Shown: positions 1 to 9,646, counted from the stretch's first letter. The stretch is 64,000 nucleotides of DNA from Lysobacter sp. TY2-98 (GCF_003367355.1 NZ_CP031413.1:620001-684000); one strand, 5' to 3'. The notes: generated by a model from the letters alone, not told the origin. A program made the numbers and translations.

Positions 1-427
1 TGTCGCCGAAGGTCGCGACGCTCTTGAAGTCGGGCAGCGACAGCACCTGCACGCGATGGTTGTCGCGCTCGACGACGAACACGAAGTCGCCATGCACGGC
101 GACCCCGTTCGGCCGGTTGAACTGCCCCGGCGCGGTGCCGCGGCTGCCGACCTCGCTCAGGCGCTCGCCGCTGTCACCGTCGTAGACGACGAGGCGATGC
201 GTCGACTTCGCAGTGACGATCACCCACGTGCGGCCGTCTTCGGTCGACCACGTCGCGGGCGAGTCGAGTTCGTCATCCGGGCTTTCGACCGAGACGAAGC
301 GTTCGGGGACGACGGTGGCGGTCGGTGCCGGGACGGTGGACGGCGGCGGAGTCGAAGTCGCGGGCGGGCGCGTCGTCGCGCAGCCGGCGAGGGCCGCGAT
401 CAGCGCGGCGGGGACAAGGAATCGCAT
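1..427 (-). CDS. NHL/propeller-type lipoprotein, phytase-like (partial)
   Basis: The N-terminal 142 codons of a leftward gene that runs off the left edge. The protein starts with a lipoprotein signal peptide ending in the lipobox LAGC, so it is probably lipid-anchored in the envelope. A Thr/Pro-rich linker (about residues 17-40) follows, then repeats of beta-propeller type: STHRLVVYDGDSGERL, the NHL-like PGQFNRPNGVAV and DNHRVQVL. This pattern fits six-bladed propellers such as beta-propeller phytases or NHL proteins; with the catalytic part outside the window the activity cannot be fixed. ATG at 425-427 is chosen because the signal peptide begins there and a -10-like hexamer lies six bases upstream. 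Confidence 0.75.
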   Translation of the reverse strand, partial: MRFLVPAALIAALAGCATTRPPATSTPPPSTVPAPTATVVPERFVSVESPDDELDSPATWSTEDGRTWVIVTAKSTHRLVVYDGDSGERLSEVGSRGTAPGQFNRPNGVAVHGDFVFVVERDNHRVQVLSLPDFKSVATFGD

Positions 428-433
428 GCCGGC

Positions 434-439
434 AGTGTA
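434..439 (-). promoter_or_regulatory. -10-like hexamer of the left-edge lipoprotein (leaderless candidate)
   Basis: TACACT on the minus strand, followed by exactly six bases (GCCGGC) and the ATG at 427. With a start point about seven bases after the -10 element, the mRNA would begin at or next to the start codon. No good -35 is visible, so this rests on the hexamer and its spacing only. Confidence 0.4.
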
Positions 440-475
440 CGAGCCGCGGCTGGCCGCGACCTGAGCGAACCATTC

Positions 476-499
476 ATCGCTTCATCGCAATGAAGCGAT
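476..499. repeat. Perfect 10-bp inverted repeat, 4-bp loop
   Basis: ATCGCTTCAT (476-485) and its exact reverse complement ATGAAGCGAT (490-499) separated by CGCA. It lies between the divergent lipoprotein and met genes, and its right end shares a base with the -35 element of the met promoter. That position suits a repressor operator or activator site. There is no T-run after it, so it is a poor terminator. The binding protein is unknown. Confidence 0.6.
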
Positions 500-527
500 T
501 GACAGTCCGGAAATCGGGGGGCAGACT
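499..527 (+). promoter_or_regulatory. Promoter of metX-metB-hom
   Basis: Perfect -35 TTGACA (499-504), 17-bp spacer, and CAGACT (522-527) as a weaker -10 (3 of 6 bases). The predicted start near 534 falls just before the first base of the riboswitch P1 helix at 536, which supports both calls. Confidence 0.6.
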
Positions 528-535
528 GCGCCCAT

Positions 536-630
536 CCATCGAGACCGGCGGAGGGACAGGCCCTTTGATGCCGGGGCAACCAGCACGCGAGTGCCAGGTG
601 CCAATTCCTGCGGCTCCCGCCGAAAGATGG
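536..630 (+). promoter_or_regulatory. SAM-I (S-box) riboswitch aptamer
   Basis: Contains the conserved S-box core blocks in order: GCGGAGGGACAGGCCCTTTGA (548-568), CCGGGGCAACC (571-581), GGTGCCAATTCCTGC (597-611) and GAAAGATGG (622-630). P1 is formed by CCATC (536-540) with GATGG (626-630), and P4 by GCGG/CCGC around 610-620. S-box RNAs bind S-adenosylmethionine and switch off downstream methionine genes. No clear intrinsic terminator follows. GGCTCC in the P4 region (612-617) is complementary to GGAGCC (692-697), which carries the metX Shine-Dalgarno, so control may be translational; that last point is inference. Confidence 0.93.
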
Positions 631-673
631 TCTAGCGGATTCCCTGTCTGAGCGGCAGGGCGTCGCAGGCTCG

Positions 674-706
674 ATGGCCCCGTTTCCCGCCGGAGCCCCG
701 TCATGA
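674..706 (+). CDS. Possible 10-codon upstream ORF coupled to metX
   Basis: ATG at 674 opens a 10-residue reading frame (MAPFPAGAPS) that stops at TGA 704-706, overlapping the metX start as ATGA. It lies between the riboswitch and metX. It has no Met or Cys codons after the start, and only a weak AGG ribosome site. It could link metX translation to ribosomes loading in the leader, but metX has its own GGAG site, so the ORF may be incidental. Confidence 0.22.
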   Translation: MAPFPAGAPS

Positions 707-1731
707 GCCTCGTTTCCGCCCTCTCTACTGCCGACGCCGCGTTCGTGGCCGTCGAATCCGAAGCCGAATCCCTGCTGCCGGCGGCCCGTCGCGGCGAGTT
801 CGATGCCGCGCTCGCGTTGCGTCATGCCGGCCCGCGCCGCGTGAAGCTGCGCTACGAGGTCGTCGGTGATCTCTCGCAGCCGGTGGTGTTCGTCGCCGGC
901 GGCATCTCGGCGCGTCGTCATGTCACCGCCAACAGCGCCGACCCATCGCGTGGCTGGTGGGACACACAGGTCGGCACGGATCGCGCCATCGATCCGACCG
1001 CGCGTTGCATCGTGTCGTTCGACTGGATCGGCGCCGACGGCGCCCTCGACGCGCCCATCGATCCCGCCGACCAGGCCGACGCGATCGTCGCGCTCCTCGA
1101 TCACCTGCGCATCCGTCGCCTGCATGCGTTCGTCGGCAGCTCGTACGGCGCGATGGTCGGTCTGCAGCTGGCGGCGAAGCATCCGTCGCGCGTGCAGCGT
1201 CTGGTCGCGATCAGCGGCGTGCATCGCGCGCATCCGTATTCGAGTGCGTGGCGCGCGTTGCAGCGTCGTGCCGTGCAGTTGGGCGCGCTGCAGTGCGATG
1301 GTGTGGACGGCCTGGTGCTGGCGCGCCAGCTCGCGCTGCTGAGCTATCGCACGCCGGAGGAATTCGAGGAGCGCTTCGGCGCGGCGCAGGTGGTCGACGG
1401 TCGCGTGCACGTTCCGGCCGAGGACTACCTCGACCACGCCGGCCAGAGCTATGCGGCGCGCACGCCGGTCAGTGCGTTCCTGCGGCTTTCGGAGTCGATC
1501 GACCTGCAGGATGTCGCGCCGGAAACCATCGTCACGCCCGTCACGCTGGTCGCGATCGAACAGGATCGCCTGGTTCCCCTCGCCGATGCTTACGCACTGG
1601 CGCAGCGCCTGCGTGGCGAGACGCGCCTGCGCGTACTGCGCTCGCGCTATGGCCATGACGCGTTCCTCAAGGAGCACGAGGCGATCGCCGCGATCCTGGA
1701 CGAAGCGCTGGCCACGGAGGTGGCGGCATGA
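703..1731 (+). CDS. metX: Homoserine O-acyltransferase, MetX type
   Basis: 342-residue alpha/beta hydrolase of the MetX family, which transfers an acyl group from acetyl- or succinyl-CoA to homoserine, the first committed step of methionine synthesis. The nucleophile elbow is GSSYGAM (Ser147 in GxSxG) and the C-terminal catalytic His is in GHDAFLKE; an Asp lies in EQDRLVPL. The acyl donor cannot be told from sequence. At 342 residues it is at the short end for MetX. ATG 703 is preceded by GGAG at 692. It is first in a three-gene operon and overlaps metB by ATGA. Regulation by the SAM-I riboswitch upstream is strongly implied. Confidence 0.92.
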   Translation: MSLVSALSTADAAFVAVESEAESLLPAARRGEFDAALALRHAGPRRVKLRYEVVGDLSQPVVFVAGGISARRHVTANSADPSRGWWDTQVGTDRAIDPTARCIVSFDWIGADGALDAPIDPADQADAIVALLDHLRIRRLHAFVGSSYGAMVGLQLAAKHPSRVQRLVAISGVHRAHPYSSAWRALQRRAVQLGALQCDGVDGLVLARQLALLSYRTPEEFEERFGAAQVVDGRVHVPAEDYLDHAGQSYAARTPVSAFLRLSESIDLQDVAPETIVTPVTLVAIEQDRLVPLADAYALAQRLRGETRLRVLRSRYGHDAFLKEHEAIAAILDEALATEVAA

Positions 1732-2924
1732 GTGCGTCGGGTCCGACGCGTCCCGCCACCGTCGCCGTGCGTGCGGGCATCGATCGCGACACCGCGTTCG
1801 GTGCGGTGACGCCGCCGCTGGTGCTGTCATCCAACTTCTCGTTCGCCGGCTTCAACGCCAAGCGCACCTACGACTACACGCGCAGTGGCAACCCGACGCG
1901 TGACCTGCTCGGCGAGGCGCTGGCGGAACTCGAAGGCGGCATCGGCGGCACGATCACGTCGACCGGCATGTCGGCGATCACGCTGGTGCTGCATGCGCTG
2001 GTACCGGCGGGCGGGCGCCTCGTCGTGCCGCACGATGCCTACGGCGGCAGCTGGAGGCTGTTCAATGCGCTGGCCGCGAAGGGCGCGTTCGAGCTGGTGA
2101 CGGCGGACCTGACCCGCACCGGGTCGCGCGACGCGGCGTTGGCCGATGGCGCCGCTGTCGTCTGGATCGAAACACCGTCGAACCCGCTGCTGCGCATCAC
2201 CGACCTGCGCGCGACGATCGACGCGGCGCACGCGGCCGGTGCGCTCGCGGTGGTCGACAACACCTTCCTGTCGCCGGCGCTGCAGCAGCCGATTACGTTC
2301 GGCGCCGACGTCGTCGTGCATTCGACCACCAAGTACATCAATGGTCACAGCGACGTGGTCGGCGGTGCAGTGGTCGCACGGGATGCCGCGGTGAATGAGC
2401 GCCTGACGTGGTGGGCGAACGCGCTGGGCCTGACCGGCTCGCCGTTCGACAGCTTCCTGACACTGCGCGGCCTGCGCACGCTCGACGCACGCCTGCGCAT
2501 CCATCAGGAAAACACCGAGGCGCTCGTCGCACGGCTCGTCGGTGACGACGGTGTGCGCGCCGTGCACTACCCCGGCCTTGCCGCGCATCCGGGTCATGCA
2601 TTGGCCGCGCGCCAGCAGTCGGGGTATGGCGCGATGCTCAGCGTCGAACTCGAAGGCGGCGAGACTGGCGTGCGCGCGTTCCTCGACGGCCTGCAATGTT
2701 TCACGCTGGCCGAATCGCTGGGTGGCGTCGAAAGCCTGGTCGCGCATCCAGCCACGATGACGCACGCGGCGATGTCGCCTGAAGCGCGTCGTGCTGCAGG
2801 CATTGGCGATGGCCTCGTGCGTCTGTCGGTCGGCATCGAGCATGTCGACGATCTGCTCGCCGACATCGACGCCGGGTTGGCGCGCGTGCGTCGCGCCTGT
2901 CGACGCGAACCGGCGGTCGCCTGA
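1728..2924 (+). CDS. metB: Cystathionine gamma-synthase
   Basis: 398-residue PLP-dependent enzyme of the Cys/Met metabolism family. It condenses the acylated homoserine from MetX with cysteine to give cystathionine. The PLP lysine is K202 in HSTTKYINGHSD. Other family blocks are YDYTRSGNPTRD near 48-59, the ETPSNP loop near 148 and SLGGVESL near 315. O-acylhomoserine sulfhydrylases share this fold, so direct sulfhydrylation is an alternative. Translationally coupled on both sides: ATGA overlap with metX and a one-base TGATG overlap with hom. Confidence 0.9.
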   Translation: MSASGPTRPATVAVRAGIDRDTAFGAVTPPLVLSSNFSFAGFNAKRTYDYTRSGNPTRDLLGEALAELEGGIGGTITSTGMSAITLVLHALVPAGGRLVVPHDAYGGSWRLFNALAAKGAFELVTADLTRTGSRDAALADGAAVVWIETPSNPLLRITDLRATIDAAHAAGALAVVDNTFLSPALQQPITFGADVVVHSTTKYINGHSDVVGGAVVARDAAVNERLTWWANALGLTGSPFDSFLTLRGLRTLDARLRIHQENTEALVARLVGDDGVRAVHYPGLAAHPGHALAARQQSGYGAMLSVELEGGETGVRAFLDGLQCFTLAESLGGVESLVAHPATMTHAAMSPEARRAAGIGDGLVRLSVGIEHVDDLLADIDAGLARVRRACRREPAVA

Positions 2925-4027
2925 TGGAGGCCCTGGCCCGGGCGATCGCGACGGCGCCGCGAAAACGCGCGGCGGTCGCGGCGGAGATCGCATTGCTGGG
3001 CGTCGGCACCGTGGGCAGCGCGCTGCTGCAGCGACTCGATCGCCTGCACGGCGCGATCCCGCCCCTGCGCTTGGTGCATGTGGCCAATTCGCGGCGCTCG
3101 ATCACTACAGGCGACGGCATTGCACCGGCGGAGGCACACGACCGGCTGGCGACTGCGTCGTCATCGCGCGATGCAACGCTGGACGCCTTCGATGGCAGCG
3201 CGCCGGCGATCGTCATCGACGCGAGCGGCAGCGAGGCGGTGGCCGCACGACACGCGGACTGGCTTGCGCAGGGCGTGCACGTGGTCACCGCGAGCAAGCT
3301 CGGGCAGGGCGTGTCGCTCGCACGTTGGCAGGCGATCCAGTCCGCCCGCCGCGCCGCGCGCACGCAGTACGGCGATGCGGCGACGGTTGGGGCTGGATTG
3401 CCACTATTGCGCAGCCTGCGCGCCTTGCACGACGGCGGCGACGCGATCACCGGCATCGCGGGTGTGCTGTCGGGCTCGATGGCGTGGCTGTTCGGCGCGT
3501 ACGACGGACTGCGCCCGTTTTCGGGCTTCGTGCGACAGGCGCGTGAGGCCGGCTACACCGAGCCGGATCCGCGCGAAGACCTCTCCGGCGAGGACGTGCG
3601 CCGCAAGCTGCTGATCCTCGCGCGCGCGGCGGGTTTTCCGCTCGATGCCGATGACGTGCACGTTGATTCGCTGGTGCCGGCGTCGCTCGCGCGCTGCGCC
3701 GTCGGCGACGTCGATGCTGCGCTCGACGTGCTCGACGGGCCGCTGCGCGAGCGTTTCGCGCAGGCGTACAAGCACGGCGAGAAACTGCGGCACGTCGCGC
3801 GGCTCGACATCGTGGATGGCCGCGTCACCGCGCGCGTCGGCGTCGAGTCCTTGTCGCCCGGCGATGCGCTGGCCGCAGGGCAGGGCACCGACAATCGTGT
3901 CGCGATCCGCTGCGACCGTTACGACGCGCAACCGCTGGTGATCCAGGGACCGGGCGCCGGTGCCGGCGTTACGGCCGCGGCCTTGCTCGACGACGTGCTA
4001 CGCATCGCGCGCAGCACGGCGCTATAA
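2924..4027 (+). CDS. hom: Homoserine dehydrogenase
   Basis: 367-residue NAD(P)-dependent enzyme that reduces aspartate semialdehyde to homoserine, feeding both methionine and threonine. The Rossmann motif is IALLGVGTVGSAL (about 24-36). The catalytic region carries TASKLGQG, GAGLPLLRSLRAL and GVLSGSMAWLF, and the typical EPDPREDLSGEDVRRKL block follows. It lacks both the N-terminal aspartokinase of the ThrA/MetL fusions and a C-terminal ACT domain, so no built-in threonine feedback site is apparent. Its start overlaps the metB stop by one base, so homoserine supply for the methionine branch falls under the SAM riboswitch. Confidence 0.92.
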   Translation: MEALARAIATAPRKRAAVAAEIALLGVGTVGSALLQRLDRLHGAIPPLRLVHVANSRRSITTGDGIAPAEAHDRLATASSSRDATLDAFDGSAPAIVIDASGSEAVAARHADWLAQGVHVVTASKLGQGVSLARWQAIQSARRAARTQYGDAATVGAGLPLLRSLRALHDGGDAITGIAGVLSGSMAWLFGAYDGLRPFSGFVRQAREAGYTEPDPREDLSGEDVRRKLLILARAAGFPLDADDVHVDSLVPASLARCAVGDVDAALDVLDGPLRERFAQAYKHGEKLRHVARLDIVDGRVTARVGVESLSPGDALAAGQGTDNRVAIRCDRYDAQPLVIQGPGAGAGVTAAALLDDVLRIARSTAL

Positions 4028-4036
4028 CGGGGGGCA

Positions 4037-7000
4037 TCACGCCTCGTCGAGCGTCGCGCCGACCGGCCGGCCGGCAATGCGCCCGATGATGCGCAGCGCA
4101 TCGCGCGCCAGCATGGCCGACAGGTTGGCGTGCATGTTCTCGACCAGTTCCCTGATGTCGGTCAGCGGCGTCGGTCGGAACGATGCCCAGCCGTTGCGGC
4201 CGTTGGTCTTGACGTAATAGAGCGCCTGGTCGGCGAGCTCGATCATCGCTTCCCAGCCGATGCGTGCGCCGTCCTCGCGCACGATCGGATATTGCGAGAG
4301 GCCGACCGAACACGTGATCGGCAGTACCAGCCCATTGCCGAGATCGAACGGATGCGTGGCCACTGCCTGCTGGATTCGCTCGCCGATCGTCGCGACGTTG
4401 CGCTCGGGCATCGGGCGGAATACCAAGAGGAATTCCTCGCCGCCCCAGCGCGCGACGTAGTCGCCGGTGCGGACGAGGCTCGACAGCACCTGCGCGAACT
4501 GCTGCAGCACGAGGTCGCCGGCGCGGTGGCCGTAGCGATCGTTGACCTGCTTGAAGTGGTCGATGTCGACCAGTGCGAACAGCATCGCCTTGTCGTTGAC
4601 CGGGCCGGCGTGCACCGAGCGGTCGTAGAACGACAGGTCGGCCGGTAGCTGCGCGCCGATGTAGCGGCGATTGCGCAGACCGGTGAGCGGATCGGTGTGA
4701 CTGGCTTCCTCGAGCTGGCGATTGGCCTGCGCCAGCGCTTCGGTGCGCTGGAGCACGAGCGCTTCGAGTGCCTTCTGCCGCAGCTGGTAGCGGTAGCGCT
4801 GCACGCGATAGCCGATGTAGACGACGAGCGCGAGGCCGACCACGCACAGCGCAACGAACCAGCCGGTCTCGTGGAAGCGCGGCGGCACCGAGAATGCGAG
4901 CGTTGCCGGCGCCTTCGCCCACACGCCCGCGTTGTTGCTGCCCATCACCTCGAAGACGTAGTGACCCGGCGGCAGGTTGGTGTAGCGGGCGCGGCGCACG
5001 CCGGTATCGGCGTCGACCCAGTCGGGGTCGTAGCCACGCAGGCGATAGCGCAACTGCACGCTCTTGGGATCGACGAACGATGTCGCAGTGAATTCGAAAG
5101 TGGCATCGCGCACATGGTCGGGGAACGGGTGCGACTGCAATTGCCACGCGTCTTTCCACGTGTTGCCGAGCTGCACGCGCTCGATCACGACGCCCGGTGG
5201 CACCGGGTTCTTGCGGATGCCGTGCGTGTCCATCGACACCACGCCGTCGCGCGTCGGCAGCCACAGCGTATCGCCGTCGAGCACGCCCTTGGACGTGCCG
5301 GCTCCGTTGCAGCAGAAACCCTGCTGGCCGGCCAGGCGATCTCCGCGTTCGTTCAGCAGCATCTCGCCGCGGACGCGCGGTGCGCGACCGGTCGCGTAGT
5401 CGGCGATGTCGGTGAGCAGCACGCGCGAAATGCCGCGCAGGCCTGCGCTCCAGAGGTAGCCGTCGTCTTCGGTGAAGAAGAACGGTGCATTGCCCGGCAT
5501 GCCCTGTGCGCTGCCGAGTTCGTGCCAGCCGCGCCCATCCTTCACGAACGTGGTTTCGTTGAGCGTGCCGATGACGAGACGACCGTCCGCGAGGCGACGG
5601 ATCGCCGTGACATCGATCGCCGCGGGAAGACCCGGATCGCGATCGCGCACGAAGCCGTCGCCCTTCTGCACGAACAGGCCATCCTGCGTGCCGACCACCA
5701 GGCCGCCCGGACCATCGAGCACGTAGCGCACGCGCGCGTCGGTCAGGCCGTCACGCTCGTCGAAACGGCGCAGATGGTCGTCCACCCAGCGGAACAGGCC
5801 CTCGGGCGTGCCGATCCAGAGTGCACCGTCGCGCGCGCGGACGATCGCGTTGATCTGCGCGCCGCCGATGTCGGCGAGGCCGGGCAGCGCTTTGGGTTTC
5901 GCCTCGCCGGCATCGAGCACGCGCAGGCCACCGCGCGTGCCGATCCAAAGCCGGCCCGACTCCGCGAGCAGGTTGTAGGCGTGCGGATGCGGAAGATCGG
6001 AGGCCGCGACGACGTGGCGGAAGTGTCCGTCCGACAGCAGGCTCACGCCGTCGTTGCCGCCGACCCACAGCCCGCGGCCGTCCGGATCCTTCGCCAGCGA
6101 CCACACGATGCGATCGGTCAGGCCTTCGGTCGTGCTGTAGCGGCGCGTCCACGAGCTCCAGACACGCACCAGGCCTTCCCACTGGCTGCCGAGCCAGAGA
6201 TTGCCTTCGCGATCCTCGAACGCCGTGCGTAAGCCCGGCACGCCATTGGCGCCGCCGACCGGCAGCATTTCCACGACGTGGCCGCCGCGCAGTCGCGCGA
6301 GGCCGAAATCGCCACCGACCCAGAGGTTGGCGTCGCGATCCTCGAACAGCATGTCGACCGGAACCCGTGCGAGCGTCGCGTCCTCGTCGTACGCCACCCA
6401 GCCGTCGGCGACGCGGTGGAACAGGCCGCGCGACGTCGCCGCCCACAGCGAGCCCTGCGCGGCGAGCAGTCGATTGACCTGCGCGTCGGCGGCGACCTCG
6501 GGCAGTGCGATGCGCTCCCAGCGACCGGTCGGAAGGCGGTGCCAGATCGCGCCGCGCGCACCGACCCACAGGCCGTCGTCGCGCAGCAGCGGGGACTGCG
6601 CCGGCTTCGGCGCGCCCGCCACGGGTTCGAGGTGATCGCGGGCGAGGCGGAATACGCCGTCGGCGGACGTCACCCACAGGCCACCCGGCGCATCGCCCGC
6701 GAGGCCCGTGATGTCCAGCGACGCCGCGGCACCCGGCGCCGGCACCGCCTTGAACGCGCGGCCGTCGAATACCGACAGGCCCTTGTAGGTGCCGATCCAG
6801 ACGCGGCCGTCGCGGCCGGTGTAGAGCGCACGGATCCACGGACCGGGCAGGCCGGGCGTGTTCTCGGACGTGTAGGTGTGGAACTCGATGCCGTCGAAGC
6901 GCGCCAGGCCCGACTGCGTGCCCACCCACAGGTAGCCCATGCGGTCCTGCGTGAGGCTGAGCACGCTGATCTGCGGCAGGCCCTGCTGGATCGACCAGTC

Positions 7001-7102
7001 GTCGCGGACGTAGTGATGGAAGGCCTTGCCCGGCTCGAGCGCACGCGCGGCGGGTGCCAGCAGCAGGCCGATCAGCAGCATGACGAGCGCGAGCAATCGC
7101 AT
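4037..7102 (-). CDS. Ligand-sensing diguanylate cyclase (propeller-Y_Y_Y-TM-GGDEF)
   Basis: 1021-residue inner-membrane enzyme predicted to make cyclic di-GMP in response to a periplasmic signal. Signal peptide 1-21; two-component-regulator propeller repeats (LWVGTQSGLARFDG, VWIGTYKGLSVFDG and others) to about residue 660; Y_Y_Y domain about 690-740; one TM helix about 748-766; coiled linker; GGDEF domain from about 800. The active site is intact as GGEEF (887-891), and an inhibitory I-site RTGD sits at 878-881, five residues before it, so product inhibition is expected. ATG 7102 is chosen because the signal peptide starts there. sdaA lies 86 bp upstream on the same strand. The ligand is unknown. 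Confidence 0.9.
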   Translation of the reverse strand: MRLLALVMLLIGLLLAPAARALEPGKAFHHYVRDDWSIQQGLPQISVLSLTQDRMGYLWVGTQSGLARFDGIEFHTYTSENTPGLPGPWIRALYTGRDGRVWIGTYKGLSVFDGRAFKAVPAPGAAASLDITGLAGDAPGGLWVTSADGVFRLARDHLEPVAGAPKPAQSPLLRDDGLWVGARGAIWHRLPTGRWERIALPEVAADAQVNRLLAAQGSLWAATSRGLFHRVADGWVAYDEDATLARVPVDMLFEDRDANLWVGGDFGLARLRGGHVVEMLPVGGANGVPGLRTAFEDREGNLWLGSQWEGLVRVWSSWTRRYSTTEGLTDRIVWSLAKDPDGRGLWVGGNDGVSLLSDGHFRHVVAASDLPHPHAYNLLAESGRLWIGTRGGLRVLDAGEAKPKALPGLADIGGAQINAIVRARDGALWIGTPEGLFRWVDDHLRRFDERDGLTDARVRYVLDGPGGLVVGTQDGLFVQKGDGFVRDRDPGLPAAIDVTAIRRLADGRLVIGTLNETTFVKDGRGWHELGSAQGMPGNAPFFFTEDDGYLWSAGLRGISRVLLTDIADYATGRAPRVRGEMLLNERGDRLAGQQGFCCNGAGTSKGVLDGDTLWLPTRDGVVSMDTHGIRKNPVPPGVVIERVQLGNTWKDAWQLQSHPFPDHVRDATFEFTATSFVDPKSVQLRYRLRGYDPDWVDADTGVRRARYTNLPPGHYVFEVMGSNNAGVWAKAPATLAFSVPPRFHETGWFVALCVVGLALVVYIGYRVQRYRYQLRQKALEALVLQRTEALAQANRQLEEASHTDPLTGLRNRRYIGAQLPADLSFYDRSVHAGPVNDKAMLFALVDIDHFKQVNDRYGHRAGDLVLQQFAQVLSSLVRTGDYVARWGGEEFLLVFRPMPERNVATIGERIQQAVATHPFDLGNGLVLPITCSVGLSQYPIVREDGARIGWEAMIELADQALYYVKTNGRNGWASFRPTPLTDIRELVENMHANLSAMLARDALRIIGRIAGRPVGATLDEA

Positions 7103-7188
7103 CGGTACGGTCGCTTCCCTCGGACGACGGTCCTCGGGAACGTTATCGGCCGCCACGTGATTGCTTGAGCGCGGCGATCGGTGCGTTT

Positions 7189-8571
<1,383 letters not shown>

Positions 8572-8603
8572 CGCGGCTCCAACGAAGCGCGAAAGAAGGC
8601 CGC

Positions 8604-8610
8604 TATTCTA
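8604..8610. promoter_or_regulatory. Overlapping divergent -10 elements for sdaA and the glutaredoxin-like gene
   Basis: The bases TATTCTA read as TAGAAT (5 of 6) leftward toward sdaA and TATTCT (4 of 6) rightward. Both would give normal leaders of about 25-45 nt. No convincing -35 elements were found. Confidence 0.4.
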
Positions 8611-8653
8611 CGTCCGTACCGCCCCCCGCTTTTCCGTACTGCAGCGCATTCGC

Positions 8654-8884
8654 ATGAGCCGGTTCATCCTTTTCCAGCGCGACGACTGCCACCTCTGCGA
8701 TCTCGCGCTGGAGGTGCTCGCCGACGCCCGCCTGCCGGACTTCGAGTCGGTGTTCATCGACGACGACGAGGTACTCGAGGCGGCCTACGGCATTCGCGTG
8801 CCGGTCCTGCGTGACGCGGCGTCGGGCGTCGAGCTCGAGTGGCCATTCGACGCCACGCGCGTGCAGATGCTGCTGACAGGCTGA
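8654..8884 (+). CDS. Glutaredoxin-like thiol protein
   Basis: 76-residue protein with a thioredoxin-fold start: FILFQRDDCHLCDLALEVL carries a CxxC redox pair (Cys12 and Cys15). The cis-Pro block IRVPVLRD and the C-terminal WPFDATRVQMLL fit the short glutaredoxin-like (DUF836-type) family. It probably acts as a cytoplasmic thiol-disulfide protein; the substrate is unknown. ATG 8654 is the only start that leaves an intact fold. It diverges from sdaA. Confidence 0.8.
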   Translation: MSRFILFQRDDCHLCDLALEVLADARLPDFESVFIDDDEVLEAAYGIRVPVLRDAASGVELEWPFDATRVQMLLTG

Positions 8885-8896
8885 GGTCGGGGCGGT

Positions 8897-9049
8897 TCAG
8901 CGGCTTGCGCGTGCGGGTGCCCCGGCGTCGACGTTGCCCACCGACATCGCGGCATAGATCAGAAGCACGACGCTGCCGATGAGCAACAGCCGAAGGAACA
9001 GGCGCGCCTGGCGATGGCGACGTCGGGCGTCGCGATCGATCATGGTCAT
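8897..9049 (-). CDS. Predicted 50-residue single-span membrane protein
   Basis: Small leftward ORF. A basic N-terminus (DARRRHRQAR) is followed by a hydrophobic helix (LFLRLLLIGSVVLLIYAAM, about 17-35) and a short polar tail, giving an inner-membrane protein with its N-terminus inside. A second ATG two codons in (9043) is possible. It fills the gap between the glutaredoxin-like gene and yceI. Not recognised as a named family; function unknown. Confidence 0.45.
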   Translation of the reverse strand: MTMIDRDARRRHRQARLFLRLLLIGSVVLLIYAAMSVGNVDAGAPARASR

Positions 9050-9079
9050 TCTCAGCATCCGTGCTGGCGTGGGGTGCGC

Positions 9080-9646
9080 TTATTTTGCCGCAGCACCTTT
9101 CGTCGACGCGGCCGCGAATACGACCTTCGTGCTCACCGCGACCTCGTTCGGAATGATGCTGGTGTCGGCCCAGTCGCCGCTGCCCACGCCGAAGTCGAGA
9201 CGCTTCACCGTCGCCTGGCCGGTGAGCACCGGCGCGGCGCCGGGGGTCCACGTGAACGTCAGCGTGACCGGCTTGGACACCCCGTGCAGCGTGAGCTGGC
9301 CGTCGGCGGCATAGCGATTCCCGCCGAGCGCACGGAATTTCGTCGCCACGTAACGTGCCTGCGGGAATTTCGCGACGTTGAAGAAGTCGCCGCCACGCAG
9401 GTTCTCGTCGCGCTCCTTGTCGCCGGTGGCTGCAGCCCCGAGCGGGATCGCCACGTCCAGCTTCGACGTGGCGAGCGCGGCCGGGTCGAAACTCATGCGC
9501 GTGGTGAACTGCGGAAAACGACCGGTGAACACGTCGCCCTGGTACTTGGCGGCGAAGGTGAGTGTTGAACCTGCGGCTTGCACGTAGTCGGCAGCGAAGG
9601 CGGGCAGTGCGGCGAGCGCAAGGACGAGCGGGGCGAGGCGGATCAC
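9080..9646 (-). CDS. YceI-family periplasmic protein
   Basis: 188 residues with a signal peptide ending AALPAFAADYV. YceI proteins are lipocalin-like barrels that bind isoprenoid lipids such as ubiquinone. Typical blocks are STLTFAAKYQGDVFTGRF, NLRGGDFFNVAKFPQARYV and LTLHGVSKPVTLTFTW. The GTG start at 9646 is chosen because it begins the signal peptide and forms a GTGA overlap with the cytochrome gene upstream. It is last of three coupled genes. Confidence 0.88.
   Translation of the reverse strand: MIRLAPLVLALAALPAFAADYVQAAGSTLTFAAKYQGDVFTGRFPQFTTRMSFDPAALATSKLDVAIPLGAAATGDKERDENLRGGDFFNVAKFPQARYVATKFRALGGNRYAADGQLTLHGVSKPVTLTFTWTPGAAPVLTGQATVKRLDFGVGSGDWADTSIIPNEVAVSTKVVFAAASTKGAAAK

Noticed and set aside
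476-499. MetJ box or standard MetR site
   Set aside because: No AGACGTCT-like repeats, and the TTCA/TGAA order is the reverse of the MetR consensus.
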